NCBI GenBank assembly: GCA_034435635.1
Contig: DAOTWY010000162.1
Span: 1-61,375, forward strand
Reading direction: 5' to 3'
Length of the DNA stretch: 61,375 bases
From: DAOTWY01 sp003696565
GTDB taxonomy: Bacteria > Chloroflexota > Anaerolineae > Aggregatilineales > Phototrophicaceae
Part shown: positions 42,070 to 51,494 of the stretch, piece by piece
Layout: each line of letters starts with the position of its first letter
How positions within the stretch are numbered: the first letter of the stretch is position 1
Notes under the pieces: generated by a model
Told to the model about the DNA's origin: nothing
What the model saw: only the letters and a program-made list of their open reading frames with translations
Databases searched by the model: none
Program-made: the position numbers and the translations under genes

Positions 42070-44925
42070 CTATCTTGCTCCTGCTAATGCGTTACATGCC
42101 GGGCAGCTTCCATCAGGACGGATTATAGCATATCCTGCCATTGGGTCAGCATCGTATCGTGTGAAGTCAATATTCCACACAATCATCATCCGTACCTGTC
42201 CCGTTTGAGAAAGATATGCAGCGGCATCTGCCAAATAAGCAGCTTGTTGTGCCACTGTCATGTTTTGTGCCCAACTAAAAAACGGTGTTAATGGTGGATA
42301 CCCCTCTGGAGTTAAATAACCTAACTCTGTGATGCAAATTGGCACTTGCCCATTGATTAAGTTCCAATAGCGGCTTAATAGCGTGGGTAAATAACGTGTG
42401 TAATAGTTATCTCTTGGGTCACCACTCACTGCACTACCGGTTACTAATCCTTCATTATAGTGCATTCCCATACAATCCATGTAGTTGATGGCACCTGCTT
42501 GCATCATCTGTGCAATAAAGTTGTCATCATTTACGACTTGCCCAGGAAACACCGCTTCTGCACCAGTTGGGGCGGGCGCACCTGCGATGACCATTACGCC
42601 GGGGTTACGTGATTTGATCGCCTGATAAGATGCCGCTAAGAGAGCTGTGTAATTCCCGCCGCTGATTTGTCCAGTGGGCCACTCGCGATCCAGATTTGGC
42701 TCATTCCATATTTCGATAGCATCTGGTCCTAACCCTGCCACTTCCCCCACAAATGCTGCATATTGCCGGATATAATCACCACCACCAGCGGCAAGTTCTG
42801 CTGGTGACCCCACAATACCTAGCACAATTTTGAAGCCATTACCATGTGCAGCTTGAATTTGCTCCGCGGCGTATTGCGTACCACTGCCAAGTCCATAACG
42901 GATTTGAACTTTCATCCAGGTCATTCCGGCAATCCGCATGGCGTTAATGGCACGTTCACTGCTAGCACTGGTAACATGCCCACCGTATTCAAAACTTCCG
43001 ACGGCGATGCTTCCCGGTCCACGTTGAACAATGCCACCAGGTATTGGTGCGTTAGCTGCCGGGGCTTGTGTTGGGATAATGGCTTCTAACGTGGCAGTTG
43101 GTGTGGCGGTTGGTGTTGGCGTGGCTGTCGGCAACGGCGTGGGAGTAGGGGTTGAGGCATACAACGCAACTGCCGCTCCTTGTCTATTGCTGGTAATTTG
43201 TCCATCACTGACTGAAACATTGACGGCATAATTGCCATCTGGCGCGTTCAGTGTCACCACAATTTCCTCATTAAAACTGGTGGTGAATTCTGTGACCAGA
43301 CCTTCCGCACTTTCTACCCGCCAATTCAACATAAATAACCCATTATGAGGTGTTGCTGGTAGCTGCATACTATAGTTTAGAATTTCTTCTAATACACCGT
43401 CCGCCACACCAGGGTTTAATAGATCGTTAAAGGCTATTCCTGTTACGCCATATGGCTGAAAACGATCCATACGAAAGCGCAGCGCATCACTGGTTGTCAA
43501 CCACATTCGTGCCATTAATGTGTTGTCATCGCTGAAATAATCCACAAACGGAGTCCGCACGATTTCATCAATTCCAGGTATGGCATCAAACCCATCTAAA
43601 CTGATTCGGATTTCTGCACCAGGTTGAATCGTGCCGATTTCGCTGCGAGATGCCTCAATGCTAACATTCCCTAAAGCAGCGAGGGCTTCATCATAAGTGA
43701 TCGGTGTAAATATTCCGTTTGATTCCCGAACAGACAAAGCTGAGAGCGAGATGATGATTTTATAACGGCTAACCTGTCCAATTGCCCATTGCATCATGGT
43801 GTCCACATACCCATTGGGGGCAAATAACGATGGATCATGTTTTAGCTCAATTTTGACGTAATCACTCACAGCACCAATGGCTTGCCAATCGTAGGCACCA
43901 GTTTCCCAACCAGCTTCAGTTTGCGTGGGAGATGGGATAACCACACCAAGCAATAAGTTGTTACTCTTTAAACTAGCAGCCAAATCGTGGATAAACCGAC
44001 TAAAGTTCTCCCGCTGATCTTCTGGAATATCGCGGTAGTCGATCATAACGCCACTGTATCCACCAGCCAATGTGAATGTTGTGATTTGTCCAATATGTTC
44101 TTGACGCAATGATTCATTGCTGATGATGCCCACAACGGTTTCTATATCAATGGCACGCGGATCACTAAAATTACGAATCAGGGGCATAACGCGGTAATCA
44201 GCCCCAAGTGTAAACCCACCCGCTAAGTTACCGATCAATGTGCGCTGTGGTGTCGTTGGTAGGGCGGGTTGCATTCCAACTGGTGTAATAACAGTGGAAA
44301 GACTAGCAACCTCCTGTGTGATGGTTTGCCCAAAATCTAGTGTCGTAAAAATTAAGGGGGTACTTGCCTCTGTTGAAACAACTGTTACTTGATCGGGTAA
44401 ATCACTGACTTGCGCGTTAAAACGCTTACCGGTAATTTGATACGGGATAAATCGCCATTCATGACCATATCGACCGTATAAGTCTACGTTAGTCAGGCTA
44501 GTTGGCGGATTTTCTAAATCCAGTGTTAAAAAGATCGTGTCTGGTGGTGTGCCTGTGGTAGTAATGGTATATACCGGTGCAATTGGCGTTAAATAACTGG
44601 GTAAATTCTCCGGCGATGTGGTGGAAGAATCAAGCCTAACGCCAAACTCAATACCTGGCATGTCTGGGTTTACACTTAACGTGAACTCTGGTTGCCCGGT
44701 AGATGGACGAATGACAGCAGCGGCATTATTTTGAGCATCCAAAATAGCATACGAGTCACGGAAAATACGCTCACCTAAGTTGAATGGCGGTAAAAATAAC
44801 CCGATGATGACCAGTATGCCAAAAACAACTAATGTCACAATCCCGACAATCCAGCAGCCGATACTTTCTGGTGTGTCGTTTTCCTCTTCTTCCCCTGGAT
44901 ACTCATAAAATGTCTCTTCTGTCAT
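42070..44925 (-). CDS. Two-domain GH18-like / clan-A glycosidase-like protein (paralogue 3)
   Basis: A 951-aa protein with one membrane span near residues 25-46 (CWIVGIVTLVVFGILVIIGL). Residues about 190-550 look like a GH18-type barrel (GVMIDYRDIPEDQRENF; LLLGVVIPSPTQ; DYVKIELKHDPSL). The GH18 motif DxxDxDxE is not intact (MIDYRDI), so catalysis there is doubtful. A beta domain and a Thr/Pro linker (about 605-640) lead to a second barrel with IEIWNEPNLDREWP and CITELGYLTPEG, close to paralogue 4. It may be a dual-domain cell-wall or polysaccharide hydrolase. It ends 8 nt ahead of paralogue 2. Confidence 0.8.
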   Translation of the reverse strand: MTEETFYEYPGEEEENDTPESIGCWIVGIVTLVVFGILVIIGLFLPPFNLGERIFRDSYAILDAQNNAAAVIRPSTGQPEFTLSVNPDMPGIEFGVRLDSSTTSPENLPSYLTPIAPVYTITTTGTPPDTIFLTLDLENPPTSLTNVDLYGRYGHEWRFIPYQITGKRFNAQVSDLPDQVTVVSTEASTPLIFTTLDFGQTITQEVASLSTVITPVGMQPALPTTPQRTLIGNLAGGFTLGADYRVMPLIRNFSDPRAIDIETVVGIISNESLRQEHIGQITTFTLAGGYSGVMIDYRDIPEDQRENFSRFIHDLAASLKSNNLLLGVVIPSPTQTEAGWETGAYDWQAIGAVSDYVKIELKHDPSLFAPNGYVDTMMQWAIGQVSRYKIIISLSALSVRESNGIFTPITYDEALAALGNVSIEASRSEIGTIQPGAEIRISLDGFDAIPGIDEIVRTPFVDYFSDDNTLMARMWLTTSDALRFRMDRFQPYGVTGIAFNDLLNPGVADGVLEEILNYSMQLPATPHNGLFMLNWRVESAEGLVTEFTTSFNEEIVVTLNAPDGNYAVNVSVSDGQITSNRQGAAVALYASTPTPTPLPTATPTPTATPTATLEAIIPTQAPAANAPIPGGIVQRGPGSIAVGSFEYGGHVTSASSERAINAMRIAGMTWMKVQIRYGLGSGTQYAAEQIQAAHGNGFKIVLGIVGSPAELAAGGGDYIRQYAAFVGEVAGLGPDAIEIWNEPNLDREWPTGQISGGNYTALLAASYQAIKSRNPGVMVIAGAPAPTGAEAVFPGQVVNDDNFIAQMMQAGAINYMDCMGMHYNEGLVTGSAVSGDPRDNYYTRYLPTLLSRYWNLINGQVPICITELGYLTPEGYPPLTPFFSWAQNMTVAQQAAYLADAAAYLSQTGQVRMMIVWNIDFTRYDADPMAGYAIIRPDGSCPACNALAGAR

Positions 44926-44960
44926 TCGCTCCTCAGTGATTTCCTCAAGATAAATATGAT

Positions 44961-45000
44961 GCCCTGTTCAGATTTAGAGATAAAAGCCATGAACAAGGGC
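44961..45000 (-). terminator. Hairpin between paralogues 3 and 4
   Basis: GCCCTTGTTCA pairs with TGAACAGGGC on the minus strand with one bulged T and a 19-nt loop. No T run follows, so it may be an attenuator or RNA-stability element rather than a full terminator. Confidence 0.45.
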
Positions 45001-45023
45001 AAGACTTGCAATATCAATTACGA

Positions 45024-46349
45024 CTAACGTGCCAGCGCATCACATGCTGGGCAACTACCATCTGGGCGGATTAAGGCATAGCCCGCCATCGGGTCTGCAC
45101 CATAGTTTGTAAAATTAATGTTCCAGATGATAACTAACCGTACTCGTCCACTGCGCGCTGCATAGCTCACAGCACCATCAACCCAAGCAGCTTGCTGGGC
45201 GACGGTGACGTTTTCTGCCCAGGCAAAGTTGGGTGATAACGGACCTAACCCCTCTGGAGAAAGATACCCAAGCTCAGTAAAGCAAATTTGTCGCCGTCCA
45301 CGGAAAGCATTGTAATATACATTAATCATTGATGGTAAATAGCGCGTATAATATCCGCTGTTACCGCGTGGATCACCGCTTGTTGCTGTTGGTGGCAAAA
45401 TTCCTTCATTATAATGTGCCCCAATGCAGTCCATATAATTCGCAGCACCGGCGGCTGCCATGCCTCTTAAGAAGTTATCATCATTCATCACACGCCCCGG
45501 AAACGCTGATTCGGCACCGGTGGGGGCAGGGGCAGCACTGATAACAAGTGTATTGGGGTTGGCGTTTTTGATAGCTGTGTATGAGACGCGCAATAATTCT
45601 GTATAACGCGCTGGGTCAATTTGAAACTCGGGCCACTCATGGTCAATGTTAGGCTCGTTCCATACTTCAATGGCATCTGCGCCAAGCGCGGCTAACCCTG
45701 CCACAAAGGACGCATAACGATCAAAATAACCGGGGTTGTTTAAATCATATTTGTTCAAACCGACCACGCCGATCAAAATTCGGAAGCCATAAGCATGTGC
45801 TGCATCGATCCATCCCTGCGCATCTGCCGGATTTTGACCGTCGACATAACGCCATTGTTTTTTGACCCACGTCATCCCACTGTATTGCATCCAATTCATC
45901 GCAGATTCATCAAACCCTGCAATATGCCCACCATAGCTAAAGCCACGCACCGGGGCTGTATTAACTACAGGAGCAGCTGACGCGCTCGATGATGCCGGCG
46001 CGGCACCGCCTTCTGGTGGGGAAAGCGTGAATGGCGCATCCGGGCTGATAATCGGTAATCCAATAATTTGACTCAAACTTAACCCCGTTGGACCGGAAAC
46101 AATCCAACCGACCGTACCATTTTGAGTGATACCGCGGACCCAAGTACCGCTTTCAACTCGTCCGTCTAATTTCATTGTTGTGCCTGCGCGGACTGTGCCC
46201 AAACGTTCGGCGTTTTCATCCGGTGCAACACGGATATTAACGTTCTGGGTAATTGTGACAATCACACCGTCAAACTGGGCGTTGGAGACCAGGTTGATAC
46301 TGATAAGACATAACAAAACAATAAAAATAGATAATTTTTTGCTCATCAT
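45024..46349 (-). CDS. Secreted SH3b plus clan-A glycosidase-like protein (paralogue 4)
   Basis: A 441-aa protein with a signal peptide (MMSKKLSIFIVLLCLISINL, cleaved near SNA). It has a bacterial SH3 domain (about residues 30-95; NVNIRVAPDENAERLGTVRA, GWI) that usually binds peptidoglycan or sugars. A Pro/Ser/Ala linker leads to the barrel with IEVWNEPNIDHEWP and CFTELGYLSPEG. The barrel is very like the second one in paralogue 3 (both end GYAxIRPDGSCPAC). I use ATG 46349; a GTG 12 nt up would also fit. Confidence 0.85.
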   Translation of the reverse strand: MMSKKLSIFIVLLCLISINLVSNAQFDGVIVTITQNVNIRVAPDENAERLGTVRAGTTMKLDGRVESGTWVRGITQNGTVGWIVSGPTGLSLSQIIGLPIISPDAPFTLSPPEGGAAPASSSASAAPVVNTAPVRGFSYGGHIAGFDESAMNWMQYSGMTWVKKQWRYVDGQNPADAQGWIDAAHAYGFRILIGVVGLNKYDLNNPGYFDRYASFVAGLAALGADAIEVWNEPNIDHEWPEFQIDPARYTELLRVSYTAIKNANPNTLVISAAPAPTGAESAFPGRVMNDDNFLRGMAAAGAANYMDCIGAHYNEGILPPTATSGDPRGNSGYYTRYLPSMINVYYNAFRGRRQICFTELGYLSPEGLGPLSPNFAWAENVTVAQQAAWVDGAVSYAARSGRVRLVIIWNINFTNYGADPMAGYALIRPDGSCPACDALAR

Positions 46350-46401
46350 TTTTTCTCTCACCCAATTTTGCTTTGTGGCATTTTAGCAAAGGTAATACCC
46401 T

Positions 46402-46431
46402 TTGACAACTACGCTTGACCTACGCTATAGT
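46402..46431 (+). promoter_or_regulatory. Promoter directly abutting the crotonase ATG
   Basis: TTGACA (46402-46407), 18-nt spacer, TATAGT (46426-46431). The predicted start, near 46438, falls on the ATG at 46439, so the mRNA is probably leaderless. Confidence 0.7.
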
Positions 46432-46438
46432 TCCCTGC

Positions 46439-47215
46439 ATGATAAACGAAATTGAATATACACAAGACACAAATGGTATTGTCACAATTCAATTTAACCG
46501 CCCAACTGCGCTGAATGCTTTAAATTTGGCGGCGATGCAGCAATTTGCAACGTTGATAACTCAGTTGCAAACAAACACAAATATACGTGCAGTTATTCTG
46601 ACTGGCGCAGGGCAGGAGGCTTTTTGCAGTGGGGGTGATCTATTTGAATTGAGCCGCTACCCAAGCGAAGAAGATGCCCGGCGGTTTATCATCTTGATGG
46701 GAGATGCGCTACTTCAACTAGAAAAATTGCCTATTCCAGTCATTGCGGCTATCAATGGCTATGCATTAGGCGGTGGGAGCGAAATCGCTGTTGCTTGTGA
46801 TATGCGCATTGTGGATGAACGAGTCCGTATGGGCTTCGTTCAGATTCGCCTTGCACTCACACCGGGGTGGGGGGCTGGGCAACGTTTAATGCGTTTGGTC
46901 GGCTATTCAAAAGCCATGGATCTGTTACTACGTGGTCATATCATCCGGGCAGACGAATTGCTGACACTCGGCTTAGCCAATAAAGTTGTAGAAGCAGGCA
47001 CAGCCTATGACCATGCACTTCACTTTGCCAAACACATTGCAGATTTACCACCGGATGTTGTACGAGGGATTAAAGCACTGTTGCGTGCTGGTTTAGGGCA
47101 GCCTTATGAGCAGGCTTTACAGACGGAGCGCGAAATTTTTCCGCCTTTATGGGCGGCAGAACCACATCTGAAAGCAGTGGATGATTTTTTGAAACGACAA
47201 CAGGACAAAAAATGA
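46439..47215 (+). CDS. Enoyl-CoA hydratase/isomerase (crotonase) family protein
   Basis: A 258-aa crotonase-fold enzyme. The oxyanion-hole motifs are GAGQEAFCSGGDLFEL and NGYALGGGSEIAVACDMRI; the first catalytic Glu is in GGGSE. The second site reads FVQIRLALTPGWG where classic hydratases have PEI/PEV, so the second Glu seems to be Gln. Activity may therefore be isomerase or another crotonase reaction on a CoA thioester. ATG 46439 is chosen because an upstream TTG lies inside the promoter. It overlaps the methyltransferase gene by 4 nt. Confidence 0.88.
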   Translation: MINEIEYTQDTNGIVTIQFNRPTALNALNLAAMQQFATLITQLQTNTNIRAVILTGAGQEAFCSGGDLFELSRYPSEEDARRFIILMGDALLQLEKLPIPVIAAINGYALGGGSEIAVACDMRIVDERVRMGFVQIRLALTPGWGAGQRLMRLVGYSKAMDLLLRGHIIRADELLTLGLANKVVEAGTAYDHALHFAKHIADLPPDVVRGIKALLRAGLGQPYEQALQTEREIFPPLWAAEPHLKAVDDFLKRQQDKK

Positions 47216-47973
47216 CAACAGGATTTTACGGTAAAATAGCTCGCTTTTATGATGCTGAAAACAGTGATAAAGATGATGACATTCCGCTTTATCTTAGCTT
47301 AGCAGAACAATATGGTGACCCAATTATTGATATTGGGTGTGGTACGGGACGTGTGATGATCCCATTAACACAGCAAGGATATGATGTTCATGGCATTGAT
47401 TATGAAAAAGCCATGCTTGTCCGTGCAGAACAGGCTATGCAACAACAAGGTTTATCCATGACACTCTATCATGGTGATGTGCGGACTTATCAGTTAGACA
47501 AAAAATTTAAACTCGTCCTTGTCCCATATAATGGTATGATGCACTTTCATACACAAGAAGATCAGTTGACTGTTCTTAAGCAATTACGCTCTTGGATTGC
47601 GGATGACGGGTTGCTTGTATTGGATTTGCCCAATGCGGGGGAAATCTTCGCCACACAAGAAACGGATTCAATCATGATGGAGCGTACATTTTTGGAACCA
47701 GAAACTGGGCATCTGGTCATGCAGCAATCACACAGCATGCTAGATCGAGTAACGCAAATACTACGAGTGACATGGATTTATGATGAAATTCTGCCGGATA
47801 ACACCTTAAAACGCACATTTGCCCCGCTGGTGTTATATTATTATTTCTTCTCTGAAATGCGGCTTTTATTGCAATTAAGTGGTTTTGAAGTTGAAGGGGT
47901 TTATGGGGATACAGATTTTGCACCGTATGAAGATGGTTGTGAGCGTATGGTTATCTTTGCTAAACCGGTTTAG
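47212..47973 (+). CDS. SAM-dependent class I methyltransferase
   Basis: A 253-aa protein. The SAM-binding loop is IIDIGCGTGRVMIPL (motif I, about residues 41-55), with motif II HGIDYEKAML and a later VLVPYNGMMHF. This pattern is close to small-molecule methyltransferases of the ubiquinone/glycine type. The acceptor is unknown. It is coupled to the crotonase by ATGA and overlaps the next gene by about 41 nt. Confidence 0.88.
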   Translation: MTTGFYGKIARFYDAENSDKDDDIPLYLSLAEQYGDPIIDIGCGTGRVMIPLTQQGYDVHGIDYEKAMLVRAEQAMQQQGLSMTLYHGDVRTYQLDKKFKLVLVPYNGMMHFHTQEDQLTVLKQLRSWIADDGLLVLDLPNAGEIFATQETDSIMMERTFLEPETGHLVMQQSHSMLDRVTQILRVTWIYDEILPDNTLKRTFAPLVLYYYFFSEMRLLLQLSGFEVEGVYGDTDFAPYEDGCERMVIFAKPV

Positions 47974-48844
47974 GTTTAGTTTTTTGGGAGTTATGCTTAT
48001 CGGTACGGCTTGTAGCGCACTGAACCCGGAAGTGCCGACCTTGACTCCTACATGGGATTACACTGCCCCGACCATTCAACCTACCTCTGCGCTGTTTCAA
48101 ATTCGCCCTACAGAACCTGTTGGTGTTAACCCTGGGCAAAATATCCCACAGGCAGCATCTATACCCGCTAATGCCGCTTTGCCCCCCTTGGTTGTGGAAT
48201 CCTCTAATAATACGATTGCTAAAACAGTACAGATTCCACTCCGTAATGGAGGGATGATTTTTGGGCAATTGTATGAAAGCCAACCCGTCAATATTGAAGA
48301 CCAGTTGATTTTGCCACGGTTGCCCGGGGTGATTTTACTCGGTGCGCCACACTCAGAATGGGGAGAACTTCCTCATCATTTATATAGCTCTGGATACACC
48401 GTACTCGTGGCAGAAATAGGTGTGAACCAGGATTTTGAATCGTTTGAGGACGTTATTTCTCAATTTATTCAATTAGAGACTATCAACCCCGGGTTAATCG
48501 CCGTGATTGGTGTACGGGAAGGTGCGGACCAGGCGTTAATTGGGTGTGCTGGTGATCTGCGTTGTGACGCGGTTGTTTTAATCAGCCCAGTAACACGTGA
48601 TACATTGGTGAATGTTTTGGTAGATTACAACCCGCGCCCGCTTTATATTGCTGCCAGTCAAACGGATACCGCCGATTATGATGTCGCCCAAGCCCTAGCA
48701 AGACTTGCCCTTGGTGAAATCCGCTTACGCTTGTTTGAAAACTCTGGCATCGGAACGACCTTATTACACAATCAACCTGATTTAATCACTGATATTGCGC
48801 TATGGTTGGACGAATTCTTGGTTGATACATCTTTAACGCCATAA
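47933..48844 (+). CDS. Lipoprotein with degenerate alpha/beta-hydrolase fold
   Basis: A 303-aa protein. The start at ATG 47933 gives a short signal (NRFRFSFLGVMLIGTAC) with a plausible lipobox cysteine at position 27. A Thr/Pro-rich linker leads to an alpha/beta-hydrolase-like core (LPGVILLGAPHSEWGELPHH; YTVLVAEIGV). The nucleophile elbow reads IGVREGADQ: codon CGG gives Arg195 in place of Ser. LYIAASQTDTADY matches the acid region, but the base is unclear. It is thus likely a non-catalytic surface lipoprotein. Other starts, at 47903 or 47927, are possible. Confidence 0.65.
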   Translation: MVVSVWLSLLNRFRFSFLGVMLIGTACSALNPEVPTLTPTWDYTAPTIQPTSALFQIRPTEPVGVNPGQNIPQAASIPANAALPPLVVESSNNTIAKTVQIPLRNGGMIFGQLYESQPVNIEDQLILPRLPGVILLGAPHSEWGELPHHLYSSGYTVLVAEIGVNQDFESFEDVISQFIQLETINPGLIAVIGVREGADQALIGCAGDLRCDAVVLISPVTRDTLVNVLVDYNPRPLYIAASQTDTADYDVAQALARLALGEIRLRLFENSGIGTTLLHNQPDLITDIALWLDEFLVDTSLTP

Positions 48845-48869
48845 TGCGGATATTGAAAGTGGTATGATA

Positions 48870-48897
48870 GTTGCCAAGGAATAAATTCCCTGGCAAC
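48870..48897. terminator. Hairpin between convergent genes
   Basis: GTTGCC (48870-48875) with GGAAT (48878-48882) pair with ATTCC (48885-48889) and GGCAAC (48892-48897). No clear T run follows on either strand. It lies between the lipoprotein gene and pheT, which face each other. Confidence 0.45.
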
Positions 48898-48928
48898 CAC
48901 ACCTTTATCTTATATCACATGCTGATAG

Positions 48929-51481
48929 TTATGCTCGTAATTTTGCCCCTAGTTGTTTTTCTGCTGCTTTGACAATTTTAGTGCGTATTTTGGCGACTTC
49001 TTTATCATTGAGTGTCCGCTCATCGGTTTGATAAGTTAGGCTATATGCTAGGCTTTTGTATCCAGTTTCAATTGGACTGCCTTGATACACATCGAATAAA
49101 CGCACGTCTTTTAGTAGGTCGCCGCCAGCTTTGCGGATAACTGCCTCTACTTCTGCAGCGGTGATGTTATCCTGAACAACCAATGCAATATCCTCTAGCA
49201 CAGGTGGGGTAAGCGGCAATGCACGCACGACATGGTCTTCTTGAATTTGATTTAGCATCGCTTCTAGGTCAAATTCTCCAGCAATCACGGGGGCTTGCTT
49301 TAGGTCAAATGCGCGGGCAACTAGTGGATGTAGCTCACCAAATGTGCCTAATACAACCTCGCCTGATTTCACGATGGCTGAACGCCCAGGGTGGAATGAT
49401 GGATGATTCGCTCGTGTGAAACGAATATCCGGTATGTGTAATCCTGCAAGAAGATTTTCTACAATCCCCTTTAGATCATAGAAGTCATATACACCACTGG
49501 CACCATTTCCCATCCAATCCTGTGGTGCGCGGTTGCCCATCATCAATAAGCCTAACCGACGCGGCTCATCAGGCAATTCCTGTCCATCACGTCGAATATA
49601 AACGCTACCGATTTCAAATGTCATTTGTCGTTCAGCATATCGCGCATTATTGATCGCGTTTTCAATCATGCTGATTAAGATTGTGTGCCGTAAAACTGTT
49701 TTGTCTGATGAGATTGGGTTTGCTAACGTCACATAACCCTCTGCCCAGGGATTTGGGCTTCCCGCTGGTATAAGCTGTGCCTCACGCTCTGGTGTTGTAA
49801 AGCGGTAGCTGATGTTTTCTTGCATACCCAGTGCAACTAATAAATCGCGGGTTTGTTCCTCGCGTTCAAAATGAATATTTGCCCATTGAGGTGGCATTGC
49901 ATCTGCCATGATGGTGTTTGGAATAGCATCATAACCATGAATGCGTGCAATTTCTTCAATTAAATCTGCTTGCCCAATGATTGGGTCATCACTGATGTCC
50001 ATCCGATGATCTGGCACGATGACATGCAGTGTATCCCCTTCCACGGTGACATCGAACTCCAACCGTAACAGTATGTCAGCGGCTTGCTCAATCGTGAATG
50101 TCATCCCCATCAACCGCTGAATTTCTGTGATAGGCAGGCTAACACGCACATCTGGCGGTGGGGCGGGGTATTCATCAATAATACCTTGTGCGATTTGACC
50201 ACCACCGGTTTGACGCATCAACTCAATGCCACGCTGTACACCCAAAATTGCTTGACTTGGATGCACCCCACGGCTAAAGCGCGTTCCGGCATCTGTGAAA
50301 ACTTTCTGAGATTGCATACTGCGGCGAATATTGATGAAGTTCCAGTTAGCCGCTTCTAATAAGACGTTTTTGGTCTTTTCGTCGATTTCGGTTTCTGCAC
50401 CGCCGATGATCCCCCCCATACTCAAGATGCCTTGTGTATCACACACCAGAATATTGTGCGGATCAAGTGTGCGCTTGACTTCATCTAATGTTTCTAATGT
50501 TTCGCCTGGTTGTGCCAAGCGTGTGATGATGGTCGGCGGATTGCCATTATTCCGCGCTAATAGCTTGTCATAATCAAAGGCATGTAATGGTTGTCCCAAT
50601 TCAAACGTGATGTAATTGGTCACATCGACAATGTTGTTGATAGGGCGTTGTCCAACAGCACGCAGCCGTCTTTGCATCCATTCTGGTGATGACTTAACAA
50701 CCGTATCCCGCAACAACGCTAACGTGAACCGTGGGTTCAGTCCAGGTTCTTGGATTTCGATTTTGGCTGCGCCGTCAATTGGTGCGCCTTCTGCTAGGTA
50801 GTCATAGGATGGGTATTTCAATGGCTTATCTAACAAAGCGGCTACTTCTCGTGCGACACCCAAAATACTAAAACACCGTGCCAAGTTGGGCGTTAGCTCA
50901 ATTTCCATGATGACATCACCCAATACATCAGCTAATGGCGTTCCTGGTGGGAAACCAGGGTCTTCATGCATCAAAATCACGCCTTCATGTTCATCACTAA
51001 TGCCAAGCTCTTTTTCTGAGCAGACCATGCTTTTATTATAAATTCCGCGCAAGGCACGCCCTTTAAGGATCATGCGTTTGGGTTCGTCGCTATGCCCATC
51101 CCATACTTCTGCTCCTTCTGCCGCAAAGGCTGTCCATAAGGGGTGTTCTAGCGGTCCCTTGTCTTTATATTCAAATAAATTTGGGGCACCCGTGACACAT
51201 TGCTCCAGCTCATCACCACCATAATCCACCATTGCCAGCACCAGACGGTCTGCATCAGGATGTGGTTTAACTTCACGAATAGCCCCCAGCAAAATGCGTT
51301 CCCTATCCCAAACCAAATGATGCGATTTGGGCCAACGCACCCCCTCAACCTCTTGCTGAGGCACGCCGATATAAATCAAATGCGCAACTTCTAATCCTGC
51401 AAGCGTCAGTCGCTCCGCCAGACGCTCTACCGGTACATCAATCTCGACAAATTCTTTCAACCATGAAAGTGGTACAAGCAT
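48929..51481 (-). CDS. pheT: Phenylalanine--tRNA ligase beta subunit
   Basis: An 850-aa subunit of the PheST heterotetramer. It has the N-terminal MLVPLSWLKEFVEID, the tRNA-binding EMAP-like domain (CVTGAPNLFEYKDKGPLEHP), the B3/B4 editing region, the B5 domain (RLMGMTFTIEQAADILLRL) and the C-terminal anticodon-binding FDX-ACB domain (RALPLTPPVLEDIALVV). Length is slightly above the usual 800. GGAGAG gives the start. It follows pheS by 13 nt and is controlled by the T-box upstream. Confidence 0.96.
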   Translation of the reverse strand: MLVPLSWLKEFVEIDVPVERLAERLTLAGLEVAHLIYIGVPQQEVEGVRWPKSHHLVWDRERILLGAIREVKPHPDADRLVLAMVDYGGDELEQCVTGAPNLFEYKDKGPLEHPLWTAFAAEGAEVWDGHSDEPKRMILKGRALRGIYNKSMVCSEKELGISDEHEGVILMHEDPGFPPGTPLADVLGDVIMEIELTPNLARCFSILGVAREVAALLDKPLKYPSYDYLAEGAPIDGAAKIEIQEPGLNPRFTLALLRDTVVKSSPEWMQRRLRAVGQRPINNIVDVTNYITFELGQPLHAFDYDKLLARNNGNPPTIITRLAQPGETLETLDEVKRTLDPHNILVCDTQGILSMGGIIGGAETEIDEKTKNVLLEAANWNFINIRRSMQSQKVFTDAGTRFSRGVHPSQAILGVQRGIELMRQTGGGQIAQGIIDEYPAPPPDVRVSLPITEIQRLMGMTFTIEQAADILLRLEFDVTVEGDTLHVIVPDHRMDISDDPIIGQADLIEEIARIHGYDAIPNTIMADAMPPQWANIHFEREEQTRDLLVALGMQENISYRFTTPEREAQLIPAGSPNPWAEGYVTLANPISSDKTVLRHTILISMIENAINNARYAERQMTFEIGSVYIRRDGQELPDEPRRLGLLMMGNRAPQDWMGNGASGVYDFYDLKGIVENLLAGLHIPDIRFTRANHPSFHPGRSAIVKSGEVVLGTFGELHPLVARAFDLKQAPVIAGEFDLEAMLNQIQEDHVVRALPLTPPVLEDIALVVQDNITAAEVEAVIRKAGGDLLKDVRLFDVYQGSPIETGYKSLAYSLTYQTDERTLNDKEVAKIRTKIVKAAEKQLGAKLRA

Positions 51482-51494
51482 GTTGCTTTCTCTC

